This document shows positions 1 through 12,006 of a stretch of DNA of 64,000 nucleotides, piece after piece (position 1 is the stretch's first letter; each line of letters opens with the position of its first letter). The stretch is from Fibrobacterota bacterium (GTDB lineage: Bacteria; Fibrobacterota; Fibrobacteria; UBA11236): contig CANIEU010000001.1 in assembly GCA_947466585.1 (NCBI GenBank), forward strand, positions 236,414-300,413, written 5' to 3'. Below the pieces are notes generated by a model that saw only the letters and a program-made list of their open reading frames with translations, was not told the DNA's origin and made no database searches. A program made the translations under genes and the position numbers.

Positions 1-130
1 GGCGAATCCGGCATATCCAAGCCCGTGTTGTGAAGCCAAACACCCGTAAAAAATTGATTTTTCGGATAAAAATAAGAATTTTCCCATAAGTGAACAAATA
101 TAGACTGCTTTAATGAGTAGTTAGTAGGTG

Positions 131-229
131 GACGGTAGTAGGTAGGGAATACACGGACGACCCAAACCTCTCTACCCGCACTCTGAAAAGCATTTTTTGA
201 CTCTTTTCTACCGTCTACCTACTACCGTC
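131..229. repeat. Intergenic inverted repeat with heptamer-repeat arms (element A)
   Basis: GACGGTAGTAGGTAG (131-145) is the exact reverse complement of CTACCTACTACCGTC (215-229). The right arm is CTACCGT-CTACCTA-CTACCGT heptamers. Confidence 0.85.
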
Positions 230-237
230 TGGCCCCC

Positions 238-1044
238 ATGATCCCACAGCCTCCTTACTCCTTCGCCGACCTGCTCTCCATCATGGCCCGCCTGCGCGCA
301 CCCGACGGCTGCCCGTGGGACCGCGAGCAATCCCACGAATCGATTCTGGCCTGCCTCATCGAAGAGTCTTACGAGTTCGTCGATGCCGTGGAACGCAAGG
401 ATCTCCCCAACATGCGCGAGGAGCTGGGCGACGTGCTATTGCAGGTCGTTTTTCACGCGCAGATGGCGCAGGAAGCCGGCACCTTCGACATCAATGGCGT
501 GATCCACGACATCTCCGAAAAGCTGATCCGCCGCCACCCGCACGTGTTCGCCGCCACAGCAGGCGTGGATACCGCCCACAAGGTGGCCACGCAATGGGAT
601 GCGATCAAAAAGATCGAGAAGCAAGGAAAACCCGATCCGGTCGAAAGCTTGCTGGGTGATTTACCGCGCAGCCTGCCGCCGCTTCACAAGGCCATGAAGA
701 TTTCGAAGCGCGCGGTGAAAGCCGGTTTCGAATGGCCCGACTGGCGGGGCGTGGCGGCGAAGGTGCGCGAGGAGCTGGAAGAATTCGAAGCCGAGGCCAA
801 GGCTGACACCGTAGACCGCGAAGCGCTCGAGCTGGAACTCGGTGATCTCCTCTTCTCCGTCGTGAATTTGGGCCGCTATCTCAAGCTCGATCCGGAACGC
901 GCACTGGCGCGCACCAACGCCAAGTTCGTGAAGCGGTTCGAGGCGATGGAAGCGTTGGCGAAAGCGGAGGGCATTCCCTTCGAAGGCCAACCGCTCGAGA
1001 CGTTGGACGCGCTTTGGGAAAAAGCCAAACGCGCCGAGAAATAA
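238..1044 (+). CDS. mazG: Nucleoside triphosphate pyrophosphohydrolase MazG
   Basis: 268 aa; LRAPDGCPWDREQSHESI...EESYEFVDAVE...EELGDVLLQVVFHA is typical of MazG, with the duplicated C-terminal half. Confidence 0.95.
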   Translation: MIPQPPYSFADLLSIMARLRAPDGCPWDREQSHESILACLIEESYEFVDAVERKDLPNMREELGDVLLQVVFHAQMAQEAGTFDINGVIHDISEKLIRRHPHVFAATAGVDTAHKVATQWDAIKKIEKQGKPDPVESLLGDLPRSLPPLHKAMKISKRAVKAGFEWPDWRGVAAKVREELEEFEAEAKADTVDREALELELGDLLFSVVNLGRYLKLDPERALARTNAKFVKRFEAMEALAKAEGIPFEGQPLETLDALWEKAKRAEK

Positions 1045-1049
1045 CCGAA

Positions 1050-1073
1050 GCAGTAAGCTGTCCGCTTACTTCA
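1050..1073. terminator. Hairpin between convergent genes
   Basis: AGTAAGCtgtccGCTTACT perfect 7-bp stem between convergent stops. Confidence 0.55.
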
Positions 1074-1278
1074 GCAGCAGATTATTCACGATCATGCCCG
1101 CGAAAAAGGCGAGCAGGTAGCCGAACCAGAGCAGGCTGAGGCCGTTGTTCAAAATCAGTTCGGAGGTTTTCACCGTGCCTTTGCGGGCGCGGATGTCGAG
1201 CCAGGTCTTTTTGAGATGGCGACCGGTGAACCAGATTCCCGCTCCGCCGATGGCGATCAACAAAAAAGCCTGAATCAT
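1066..1278 (-). CDS. Small membrane protein (about 70 aa)
   Basis: MIQAFLLIAIGGAGIWFTGRHLKK...LSLLWFGYLLAFFAGMIVNNLLLK; two hydrophobic segments. The longer ORF start at 1401 is less likely. Confidence 0.55.
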   Translation of the reverse strand: MIQAFLLIAIGGAGIWFTGRHLKKTWLDIRARKGTVKTSELILNNGLSLLWFGYLLAFFAGMIVNNLLLK

Positions 1279-1435
1279 CACGTATTTCCTTGATATTTCA
1301 AAAATTAGAGAGGGCCGGAACCCTTGCCACCCGGGGTCAAAACTACTATATATGTGTCCGTGGTTTTGCATGCCGAGTGCGCGCAAAGCGGGTGAGTCCA
1401 ACGAAAAAATGGATTCACTTGGAAGGCCCCTTCGG

Positions 1436-1456
1436 CATCCCCGAGAGGGGTTTTTT
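1436..1456 (+). terminator. Rho-independent terminator-like hairpin
   Basis: CCCCGAGAGGGG followed by TTTTTT. Confidence 0.55.
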
Positions 1457-1463
1457 GTTGTTT

Positions 1464-1623
1464 GGGCCGCCCGAAACGTGTCCTTCTACTCGAACCGGCT
1501 GCGACCTGCGGCCAAGTTCGTCGCGCTGCATCGGCGATATTAAGTCATATCGCCTGCTTCGCGCTCCTGCTTGGCCTTGATCTCGCTCGGTTCTCACAAC
1601 GAAGTCCACCTTTCGGGCGACCC
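1464..1623 (+). other. Long nested hairpin upstream of rimP
   Basis: Nested complementary blocks CGCCCGAAA/TTTCGGGCG, GAACCG/CGGTTC, GCGA/TCGC, GGCCAAG/CTTGGCC, CGCG/CGCG, GGCGATAT/ATATCGCC. Confidence 0.7.
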
Positions 1624-1660
1624 CACGATGCTCCGCTGAGGCTTCGTTTAAGGAATCATT

Positions 1661-2119
1661 ATGGACGTTCTCGAACAAATCACCAATCTGGCGCGCGGCG
1701 TCTGCGCCACGCACGGGCTCGACCTCGTCGACGCGGAACTGTTCCGCGCCGGTCGCCGCCGCGTGGTGCGCGTCTATGTCGGCAAGGCCGGCGGCGTGAG
1801 CGTCGATGACTGCGCCAAGGTCAGCCGCGAAGTCTCCGCCGTTCTCGACGCCGAAAACTGGCTGGGCGAAGACAACTACGTGATGGAGGTTTCCTCCCCC
1901 GGTCTCGACCGTCCCTTCAAGACGCTGCCCGACTGGCTGCGCAATCTCGGCCGCGACGTGCGCGTGACCACGCGCGAAAAGATCAACAACAAAATCCAGC
2001 ATCAGGGCAAACTCCTCGCCGCCAGCGAGGCCGAGGTAACCCTCGAAACGCCCGCCGGAGCCGTGAATATTCCCATGAGCCTGGTGGCCATGGCCAAAAT
2101 CGAAATCAAACTGTCCTGA
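1661..2119 (+). CDS. rimP: Ribosome maturation factor RimP
   Basis: 152 aa; GLDLVDAELFRAGRRRVVRVYV...VSSPGLDRPF is the RimP signature; upstream of nusA. Confidence 0.93.
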   Translation: MDVLEQITNLARGVCATHGLDLVDAELFRAGRRRVVRVYVGKAGGVSVDDCAKVSREVSAVLDAENWLGEDNYVMEVSSPGLDRPFKTLPDWLRNLGRDVRVTTREKINNKIQHQGKLLAASEAEVTLETPAGAVNIPMSLVAMAKIEIKLS

Positions 2120-2145
2120 TCTAGACCCTGTACAAGGAACACGTC

Positions 2146-3435
2146 ATGGAAAACAACATCCTCGAAAACCTCAACCTCATCGCCAAGACGAAGAACCTCG
2201 ACAGCGGCGTCGTGCTCGACACGCTGAAACAGGCGCTCGTCAATGCGGCACGCAAGTACCTCGAGCTGCAGAAGAACATCGAGGCCGATGTCGACGCCGA
2301 GTCCGGCGAGATCGGCGTGTTCCTGCGCGTCACCGTGGTGGAAGATTATCCGGATGTTGATCCCGAAATGACCGCCGAAGAAGTGGCCGCCATCGACGAA
2401 GGCTACATGCTCCTCGGCGAAGCCAGCGAGTATAACGAGGAAGCCGTCGCAGGCGACTATCTCGAAATGGAAATCCCGATCGAGAACTTCGGCCGCGCCG
2501 CCATTCAGGCCGCGAAGCAAATGCTGCTCCAGAAGGTGCGCGACGCTGAGCGCGAAAAGATCTTCGAAGACTTCCAGGACAAGGTCGGCACGCTTGTCTC
2601 GGGTCAGGTGCAACAGGTCGATCGCGGCAACATCCTCATCAGCCTAGGCAAGACAGAGGCCATTCTTCCCTTGCGCGAACAGATCCGCAAAGAGCGCTAC
2701 CGCCAGGGCGACACCCTGCGCGCCTACATCTCTGAAGTCGGCGTCAACACCAAGGGCCCTCAGGTCACCTTGTCGCGCACGCATCCCATGTTCCTCGCCC
2801 GTTTGTTCGAGCTCGAAGTTCCCGAAATCGGCGACGGCGTGGTGACCATCCGCGGCGTGGCGCGCGATCCCGGCTTCCGTGCCAAGATCGCCGTTTCGAC
2901 CAAGGACGACCGCATCGATCCCGTGGGCGCCTGCGTAGGCATGAAGGGCAACCGCGTGCAGGCGATCGTGCGCGAGCTCAGCAACGAGCGCATCGACATC
3001 ATCCACTGGAGCGAAGACTCCAACATCTACATCCGCCGTTCGCTGTCGCCGGCCAACATCAAGCAGATCACCGACATCGGCGACGGCCGCGTGGTGGTGA
3101 TCGTCGGCGACGAAGATCTTTCACAGGCCATCGGTCGCGGCGGTCAGAACGTGCGCCTCGCCAGCAAAATGGTGGGCCGCGAACTCGACATCTACGGTGA
3201 AACCGAATTCGCCGCATTGCCCGACGATGTGCGCGAGCGTCTCTTCAAGCCGCGCGAAGGCACTGTCCTGGATGACGCCGCCGCAGGCGCGGCTGCGGCC
3301 AGCAAGTTCTCGGAACTGGAGTCGCTCTTCGCCAAAAAAGCGGAAGGTGAAAACGTTGGTGAAGCCGAAGGCGAAAGCCCCGAAGCTCCCGTCGCGGAAA
3401 GCGCCGCAAGCGTTCAAACCGCCGACGACGAATAA
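2146..3435 (+). CDS. nusA: Transcription termination/antitermination protein NusA
   Basis: 429 aa; S1 and KH domains (VGACVGMKGNRVQAIVRELSNERIDIIHW; AIGRGGQNVRLASKM); acidic tail. Confidence 0.96.
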   Translation: MENNILENLNLIAKTKNLDSGVVLDTLKQALVNAARKYLELQKNIEADVDAESGEIGVFLRVTVVEDYPDVDPEMTAEEVAAIDEGYMLLGEASEYNEEAVAGDYLEMEIPIENFGRAAIQAAKQMLLQKVRDAEREKIFEDFQDKVGTLVSGQVQQVDRGNILISLGKTEAILPLREQIRKERYRQGDTLRAYISEVGVNTKGPQVTLSRTHPMFLARLFELEVPEIGDGVVTIRGVARDPGFRAKIAVSTKDDRIDPVGACVGMKGNRVQAIVRELSNERIDIIHWSEDSNIYIRRSLSPANIKQITDIGDGRVVVIVGDEDLSQAIGRGGQNVRLASKMVGRELDIYGETEFAALPDDVRERLFKPREGTVLDDAAAGAAAASKFSELESLFAKKAEGENVGEAEGESPEAPVAESAASVQTADDE

Positions 3436-3546
3436 ATGCGGGCTCCGGGCATGTGCGCGCTTCAATGACGTCGCATCAGCCCGGAAATCCCCGTTTGCGC
3501 TCTTTAACAAGGCAAGGAAAGCCCAAATACTACATTGGGCGAGAAT

Positions 3547-6500
3547 ATGACGGATACTCCGAAAAAACGCGTTTCTACGCTGGCCAAAGATCATGATCTG
3601 ACCAGCGAAGTCCTTTTGCGCCTCCTCCATGAGGCCGGCGTCGATGCCAAGACGCCCTCAAGCACCCTCGAGCCCGAGGCCTTCCAAAAGGTCAAGCCTC
3701 TGCTAATGGCCGAAAAACAGCGCAAAGAGCGCGAAGAGCTGGTCAAGGCCGGCAAAAAGATCCCGATGAAGGCGGTCATCCGCAAGGCGCCGATCCCACC
3801 GGCTCCCGTCGCCGTGATCAAAAAAGCGACGCTGATCAAGCCCGAGTCACCCGCCGCCGCGCCTGTCCAGCCTGTGGCGCCGACTTCACCGACCGTGGGT
3901 CCCCGTGTCGTGGTGGCACCTTCCGCACCGGTGGCTGCACCCGCGCCCACTGCGGCGCCCGCACCTGTCGTGGAAGCCCCCGCCGCACGCGCAGAAACGG
4001 CAGCTCCGTCAGCAGCGCCGGTTGTTGAATCCGCTCCGGCCCCGCGCGCTGAAGCTCCCGTGGCGCCTGCCGCCAAGGCAGCTCCGGCATCAGCCCCTGT
4101 AACCAAGACCGCACCCACGCCCCCTCAGGGCAACGAGCCTCCGCAGGCACCCGTCGCACAAGAGCCGACCAAACCGGGTCCGACCAAACCGGCCGAACCC
4201 GTTTCGACCCTCAAGGTTTCCATCGAAAAGCCCGATTCGGCCATGCTGGCTCGTATCGCGAAGTCGCGTGCCGAAAGCGCCGCCCGCATGCGCGGAAACG
4301 GCGATCGCGGCGGTCAAGGCTACTCCGGCCATCTCTCGCGCGGCCCCGGCGGCCCCAGCCGCGAAGGCGGCCTCGGCCGCACCGGCGGACACCTCGGCCC
4401 CAGTCGTGGACCCGGGGGTCCCGGAGGCCCGGGTGGTCCTAATCGCGGTCCTGCAGGTGCTCCGCGCACCGGCGGCTTCGACGGCCCCAAAGACATTTAC
4501 GCATTGCGTGCTCAGTCCGCCGGTGTAACCGGTGGCGGAGCGCCCGGACGCGGCCCAGGTGATCGCGATCGTCGTGACGGCCCCGGCACGGGTGGAGCAC
4601 CGGGCGGAGCACCGGGCGGACCAGGTCGTTCCGGACCAGGCGGTCCTCCGGCTCGCGGTGGACGCGGCAAGCGCAAGACGCGCGAGCAGATCGAACAGGA
4701 ATTGCTGAGCGCACGCAACAACGTGAGCAAGGTCATGGCCAGCCTTTCGCGCACGCCCGGCAAGGCGCGCCTGAAGGATCGCAAAGACGAAGAGGGCGCC
4801 GAGGGCGATCAAGCCAAGCGCGTGCTCAATGTTTCCGAATTCGTGACGATGGGTGAACTCGCCGGTCTCATGAACGTGCTGCCAGCACAGGTCATCGCCA
4901 AGTGCATGGAGCTGGGCATGATGGTGACCATCAACCAGCGCCTCGACCACGAAATCATCGCGCTCGTCGCCGATGAATTCGGTTACTCCGCCCAGCTCAT
5001 GGACGAATACACCCAGGAAGCTGCGGCTGAAGAAGGTGAAGAAGACGCTGCGGGCGAACTCGTGACGCGCGCCCCCATCATCACCGTCATGGGTCACGTC
5101 GATCACGGTAAGACCTCGATCCTCGATCACATCCGCAAGACCAACGTCATCGCGGGCGAATCGGGCGGCATCACGCAACACATCGGCGCCTACATGGTCG
5201 ATACGGCCCACGGCCCGATTTGCTTCCTCGACACCCCGGGTCACGAGGCCTTCTCGGCCATGCGCGCCCGCGGCGCCAACGTCACCGACGTGGTGCTTCT
5301 GGTGGTGGCGGCCGACAGCATGGTCATGCCGCAGACCAAGGAAGCCATCCAGCTCGCCAAGAACGCCAACGTTCAAATCGTGGTGGCCATCAACAAAATT
5401 GATCTTCCCACTGCGAACCCGGACAAGATCCGCACGCAGTTGGCGGAAAACGGCGTCGAAGTCGAACAATGGGGCGGTAAAATCCCCTGCGTCGAAGTGT
5501 CGGCCCGTTCCGGTCTTAACATGGACAAGCTGCTCGAGACGCTCGCACTCGAGTCCGAAATCCTTGAACTCAAGGCGAACCCCGAGCGCAACGCCATGGG
5601 CGCTGTGATCGAATCGCGTCTCGACAAGGGCAAGGGCGCCGTGGCCACCATGCTGGTGCAGAACGGCACCCTGCGCGTGGGCGACGCCATCGTGACCGGT
5701 ACCTTCGCCGGCCGCGTCCGTTCGCTGCTCGACGAACGCGGCAATCCGCGCAAGGAAGCCGGTCCCTCGACTCCGGTCCAGGTGCTCGGTCTCGAAGGCA
5801 CGCCGCAGGCGGGTGACTCGTTCATGGTGGTGGAAGACGAGCGCGAGGCGCGCGAAATAGCGAACCGTCGCCGCGTCGCGGCCAAGGATCGCGAACTGCG
5901 CCAGAAGCGTCACATCACGCTCGATCAGCTCTCCGACCGTATCAAGTCGGGCGAGTTCCACGAGCTCAAGCTCCTCATCAAGGGCGATACCGACGGTTCG
6001 GTGGAAGCCATCGCCGCCTCGCTCGAAAAACTTTCGACCAAGGAAGTGCGCGTCAAGGTCATCAGCAAGGGCGTCGGCGCCGTTCGCGAAGCCGATATCC
6101 AGATGGCCGCCGCATCCGATGCTCTGATCATCGCCTTCCACGTGCTGCCTTCCGAGTCGGTGCGCGATCTGGCGGAGCAGGAAGGCGTCACCATCAACAG
6201 CTATCGCATCATCTACGAGATCGTGGACGAAGTGAAGTCGGCGATGGAAGGCCTCCTCAAGCCCGAGTACCGCGAAGAAGTCGCGGGCGAAGCGCTCATC
6301 CTCAAGCTGTTCCACATCCCCAAGGTCGGTGTCATCGCCGGTTGCAAGGTTCAGAGCGGCAGCGTGGAACGCGAGCTCAAGGCACGCCTGTACCGCGGCG
6401 GCATCGAAGTCGGCGAAGCCAAGGTCGTCTCGCTCAAGCGCGAGAAGGACGACGCGAAAACGGTCAAGGCCGGTTTCGAGTGCGGCATCGGCCTCGAAGG

Positions 6501-6588
6501 CATCAAGAACATTCAGGAAGGCGACGTGCTGGCCTTCTTCCGCAAGGTCGAGGTCGCGCGCAAGCTCGGCGCGGCTTTGGCGGGATAA
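3547..6588 (+). CDS. infB: Translation initiation factor IF-2
   Basis: [24 protein letters not shown]-domain; long Pro/Ala- and Gly/Arg-rich N-terminal linker. ATG at 3547 preferred over TTG at 3535. Confidence 0.96.
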   Translation: MTDTPKKRVSTLAKDHDLTSEVLLRLLHEAGVDAKTPSSTLEPEAFQKVKPLLMAEKQRKEREELVKAGKKIPMKAVIRKAPIPPAPVAVIKKATLIKPESPAAAPVQPVAPTSPTVGPRVVVAPSAPVAAPAPTAAPAPVVEAPAARAETAAPSAAPVVESAPAPRAEAPVAPAAKAAPASAPVTKTAPTPPQGNEPPQAPVAQEPTKPGPTKPAEPVSTLKVSIEKPDSAMLARIAKSRAESAARMRGNGDRGGQGYSGHLSRGPGGPSREGGLGRTGGHLGPSRGPGGPGGPGGPNRGPAGAPRTGGFDGPKDIYALRAQSAGVTGGGAPGRGPGDRDRRDGPGTGGAPGGAPGGPGRSGPGGPPARGGRGKRKTREQIEQELLSARNNVSKVMASLSRTPGKARLKDRKDEEGAEGDQAKRVLNVSEFVTMGELAGLMNVLPAQVIAKCMELGMMVTINQRLDHEIIALVADEFGYSAQLMDEYTQEAAAEEGEEDAAGELVTRAPIITVMGHVDHGKTSILDHIRKTNVIAGESGGITQHIGAYMVDTAHGPICFLDTPGHEAFSAMRARGANVTDVVLLVVAADSMVMPQTKEAIQLAKNANVQIVVAINKIDLPTANPDKIRTQLAENGVEVEQWGGKIPCVEVSARSGLNMDKLLETLALESEILELKANPERNAMGAVIESRLDKGKGAVATMLVQNGTLRVGDAIVTGTFAGRVRSLLDERGNPRKEAGPSTPVQVLGLEGTPQAGDSFMVVEDEREAREIANRRRVAAKDRELRQKRHITLDQLSDRIKSGEFHELKLLIKGDTDGSVEAIAASLEKLSTKEVRVKVISKGVGAVREADIQMAAASDALIIAFHVLPSESVRDLAEQEGVTINSYRIIYEIVDEVKSAMEGLLKPEYREEVAGEALILKLFHIPKVGVIAGCKVQSGSVERELKARLYRGGIEVGEAKVVSLKREKDDAKTVKAGFECGIGLEGIKNIQEGDVLAFFRKVEVARKLGAALAG

Positions 6589-6600
6589 GCGGGTTCACGC

Positions 6601-6981
6601 ATGACGCGCCGGACCGAGCGCGTTGGAAACGTCATCCAACGCGAACTCAGCCAATACATCCTCCGGGAGATCAACGATCCGCGGCTCGGCTTCCTCACGC
6701 TCTCGCGTGTGGAAACCACCCAGGATCTTGGTCTGGCCACGGTCTCCGTATCGGTGATGGGTGACGAAAAAGTGCGGCACGACACGCTCGAAGCGCTCAA
6801 CGAATTCGCGCCCCGGATGCGCACGCACCTCTCCAAATACCTGCAAACCCGCACAGTACCCAAGCTCAGCTTCACTCTCGATCGCAATCTCGATCACGGT
6901 TTCCGCATCGATTCGCTCTTGCGCGACATCGAACGCGGCGAAAACCCCGCGGCAAAAGACGACGAAGAAAATGAGCAATGA
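6601..6981 (+). CDS. rbfA: Ribosome-binding factor A
   Basis: 126 aa; RTERVGNVIQRELSQYILREINDPRLGFLTLSRVETTQDL. Confidence 0.93.
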   Translation: MTRRTERVGNVIQRELSQYILREINDPRLGFLTLSRVETTQDLGLATVSVSVMGDEKVRHDTLEALNEFAPRMRTHLSKYLQTRTVPKLSFTLDRNLDHGFRIDSLLRDIERGENPAAKDDEENEQ

Positions 6982-7100
6982 TGAATGAGAAATGAGAAAC
7001 GGGAATCAAAGCCTATAGGGTTGGTGACTTCCCGATTTGATTAAGGAATACGCTTTCTTTTTCTCTTCTTTTCTCATTTCTCATTCATCATTTCTCATTT
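6969..7100. repeat. Long inverted repeat with AATGAGA heptamer arms (element B)
   Basis: 31-nt arms 6969-6999 and 7070-7100 complementary with one mismatch; loop about 70 nt; overlaps the rbfA stop codon. Confidence 0.92.
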
Positions 7101-7107
7101 GAACCCA

Positions 7108-8064
7108 ATGGCCAGCGAAGCGCATTCCTCCTCCGGCATCCTCCTTCTCGACAAACCCGTCGGTGAGTCGTCGTTTGCCGCGTTGTATCCGGTAAAGCGT
7201 GCGTTCGGAGGCAAGAAGGGCGCGAAGATCGGGCATGCGGGCACGCTCGACCCCGCCGCTTCGGGGCTGCTGGTGGTGGGCGTGGGCGCGGGCACGCGTC
7301 TGCTCGAATTTCTCGAAGCCATGCCCAAGAGCTACCGCTTCCGTTTGCATTTGGGAATCGAAACCGACACCTACGATCTCGAAGGCGAAGTGCGGGCGCG
7401 CAAAGACGCCTCGCACGTCACGCTCGCACAACTCGAGGCCGCATTGCGCACCTTCCTCGGCCCCATCGCGCAAATGCCGCCTGCCTACTCCGCAATCAAG
7501 ATCGCAGGCAAGCGCGCCTGCGACCGCGTGCGCGACGGCGAAACCGTGACGCTCGCCGCACGCAACATCCGCATCGACCGCATCGAGGTGCTCTCGTTCG
7601 ACACCCATGATAGGACCGCCCTAGTGGAAATGGATTGTTCGAAAGGCACCTATGTGCGCAGCCTCGCGCACGACGTGGGTCAAATTCTCGGCTGCGGTGG
7701 CGCCGCAGATCAAATCCGTCGCCTCGCCATCGGCCCCTTCCGCGTCGAAGACGCCATCGCGCCCGATAACGCAGGCCTGGATACCTTGCTCCCTCTCGAG
7801 GCCGCCATCGCCGATCTGCCCGTATTGCGGGTCTTGGATGCGGGGCTCGCGGGCCTGCGCAACGGCAATCCGCTGCCGGCGAACGTATTCAACGTCGAGA
7901 AAGCGCCGGTTGCACAGGTTGTCCCGGAGGAAACCGAACCGGAGTACGCGGTGTTTTCGGAGAACGGCATCTTGCTCTGCACCGCCACCCTGGATGCGAT
8001 CGGACGCCTTTGTCCGCGCAAGGTTTTTCCGGCTTCGCTGGATTCAGGCACCGCATCCCGCTGA
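7108..8064 (+). CDS. truB: tRNA pseudouridine(55) synthase TruB
   Basis: SGILLLDKPVGESSF...KIGHAGTLDPAASGLLVVGVGAGTRLLEF. Confidence 0.95.
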   Translation: MASEAHSSSGILLLDKPVGESSFAALYPVKRAFGGKKGAKIGHAGTLDPAASGLLVVGVGAGTRLLEFLEAMPKSYRFRLHLGIETDTYDLEGEVRARKDASHVTLAQLEAALRTFLGPIAQMPPAYSAIKIAGKRACDRVRDGETVTLAARNIRIDRIEVLSFDTHDRTALVEMDCSKGTYVRSLAHDVGQILGCGGAADQIRRLAIGPFRVEDAIAPDNAGLDTLLPLEAAIADLPVLRVLDAGLAGLRNGNPLPANVFNVEKAPVAQVVPEETEPEYAVFSENGILLCTATLDAIGRLCPRKVFPASLDSGTASR

Positions 8065-8087
8065 TTGCGACTTAAACTTTTCAGCGC

Positions 8088-9047
8088 ATGACTTCCGCAC
8101 CCGCGCATCATCCTCTCACGTGGCGCGACGCAGCGCTCGGCCGCACTATGGCCAGCTCCACCGCGATCGCCTTGGGCAACTTCGATGGCGTGCATCTCGG
8201 ACATCGCCGCATCCTCGAAGCGCTGCGCGCGCGCGCGCAGGCAGATGGGCTCGAACCAGTCGCGCTCACCTTTGAGCCACACCCGCGCCAGTTCCTCTTT
8301 CCCGATGCGCGCACTTCGCTGCTGACTTCGCCGCGCGAAAAAGCCGCGCTCTTGGCTGAGCTCGGCATCACCGTGGTCACGTTGACGTTCGATGCCGATC
8401 TCGCCGCACTCACGGCAGAAGAGTTCGCCAACGACGTGTTGATCGGACGCTTGCGCGGCGCGTGTTTCTTCCTCGGCTCCAACCACCGCTTCGGCAAAGG
8501 CGCCCGCGGCGATGCAACGCTGCTGCGTACGTTGCTTGGCGCGCACACCGAGGGATCAGAAGTCGTACTCGAAGTACCGCCGGCTTTCGAGAGCGGCGAG
8601 CTCGTCAGTTCCTCCGCCATTCGCCATCATCTCAAAAACGGGAACGTCGCCCGCGCCAACACACTTCTCGGCTGCCCGTACGCGTTGCGCGGCACGGTCG
8701 GCCCCGGCGACGGACGCGGCCGCCAACTTGGCTTCCCCACCGCCAACCTCCGCATCGAGGACGTCCGCAAAATCCTCCCCTTCGGCGTGTTCGGCGGGCA
8801 GGTCACCCTCGACGGGGTTCGACATTCTGCGGTCGCCAATATCGGCATGCGCCCTACCTTCAAGGAGGGAACCCCCGAGCCTTTGGTCGAAATCCACCTT
8901 CCGGACTGGTCGGGCGACCTTTACGGCCAACCCCTCGATTTCGAATTGCTGCAATTTTTACGCCCTGAACAGCATTTTGACGGCATCGAAAGCCTCAAAC
9001 GCCAGATAACCCTCGACGTGGAGACATGGAAGAAAGTCGCGATTTAG
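8088..9047 (+). CDS. ribF: Bifunctional riboflavin kinase/FAD synthetase
   Basis: ALGNFDGVHLGHRRIL...FLGSNHRFGKGARGD...RGRQLGFPTANLRIE. Confidence 0.95.
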   Translation: MTSAPAHHPLTWRDAALGRTMASSTAIALGNFDGVHLGHRRILEALRARAQADGLEPVALTFEPHPRQFLFPDARTSLLTSPREKAALLAELGITVVTLTFDADLAALTAEEFANDVLIGRLRGACFFLGSNHRFGKGARGDATLLRTLLGAHTEGSEVVLEVPPAFESGELVSSSAIRHHLKNGNVARANTLLGCPYALRGTVGPGDGRGRQLGFPTANLRIEDVRKILPFGVFGGQVTLDGVRHSAVANIGMRPTFKEGTPEPLVEIHLPDWSGDLYGQPLDFELLQFLRPEQHFDGIESLKRQITLDVETWKKVAI

Positions 9048-9158
9048 GCGACTTTTCTGGTATTTTCAGGGTATTTTCGGGTGATTTCGATCGATTTTCG
9101 GTGTAAAACCAGCGATTTTCGGTTTTCAGTGGGAACCTACAAACGGCTGTGGGAGGCG

Positions 9159-9238
9159 TTCGTACTCCTACGCGTACTTCGTACTCGGCGTTTTTCGAAT
9201 AATTTCGAGTACGTGTAGGAGTACGAGGCACGAGTACG
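9159..9238. repeat. Intergenic inverted repeat with CGTACTC-type repeats in both arms (element E)
   Basis: TCGTACTCCTACGCGTAC (9160-9177) pairs with GTACGTGTAGGAGTACGA (9208-9225), 17/18 plus a GU. Confidence 0.8.
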
Positions 9239-9374
9239 ATGGGGATTCCTGACCGGACAGGGAACAGTCCCCAGAGACCTCGCCCCTATTTCCTCACTCC
9301 ATTGCCCGAAACGCGGTGAGATACTAAGTTTGTGACCCTCATTGAGTTAGACAAAAAACCGACGGAAAAGACCT

Positions 9375-9647
9375 ATGCCGACACTGACTGCTGAAAAGAC
9401 CACCGAAATCGTCAAAGGTTTCGGCCAAAACGAGAAGGACACCGGAAACCCGCGCGTTCAGATCGCGTTGCTAACGCATCGCATCGCGGAGATCACGGAA
9501 CACCTCAAGGTTCACAAGATGGACAAGCACTCGCGCCGCGGGCTGACCACCATGGTCGCGCAGCGTCGTCGTTTGCTGAACTATCTGACCCGGACCGACA
9601 TTCAGGGCTACCGCGCCCTGATCAAACAGCTGGATCTGCGCCGCTAA
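9375..9647 (+). CDS. rpsO: 30S ribosomal protein S15
   Basis: 90 aa; [36 protein letters not shown]...RRRLLNYL. Confidence 0.96.
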   Translation: MPTLTAEKTTEIVKGFGQNEKDTGNPRVQIALLTHRIAEITEHLKVHKMDKHSRRGLTTMVAQRRRLLNYLTRTDIQGYRALIKQLDLRR

Positions 9648-9662
9648 GGCGCAGTGCACGAG

Positions 9663-9697
9663 CCGCGCCCCCGCAAGGTTGGGCGCGGTTTTTGTTT
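9663..9697 (+). terminator. Rho-independent terminator after rpsO
   Basis: CCGCGCCC ccgcaaggtt GGGCGCGG then tttttgtttt. Confidence 0.85.
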
Positions 9698-9806
9698 TGT
9701 CCGCTCCCGCGCGCCGCTCTCCTCAGGGTTTCCGCGGGTTTCCAGCTTCCCCCGTACGGCACGCCGCCCGCAATGTCGCGGGTAGAAGGCGGCCTGGAGA
9801 TTCATC

Positions 9807-11906
<2,100 letters not shown>

Positions 11907-11938
11907 GCGCCCGCCGGGGGATTCTTCCCCAGTCTTCA

Positions 11939-11977
11939 GCCCCGCAAAATCCATCCGGACTTTGCGGGGCTTTTTTT
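11939..11977 (+). terminator. Rho-independent terminator after pnp
   Basis: GCCCCGCAAA...TTTGCGGGGC perfect 10-bp stem followed by TTTTTTT. Confidence 0.9.
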
Positions 11978-12006
11978 ATGCAACCTCGTTTGAAATCGGT
12001 AATCCA

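Noticed and set aside
1370-1460. Possible tRNA upstream of rimP (metY-like position)
   Set aside because: No acceptor stem/CCA or T-loop GTTCRAN pattern in the right geometry; only hairpins.
4090-6315. 741-aa minus-strand ORF opposite infB
   Set aside because: Same shadow-ORF composition; infB is unambiguous.
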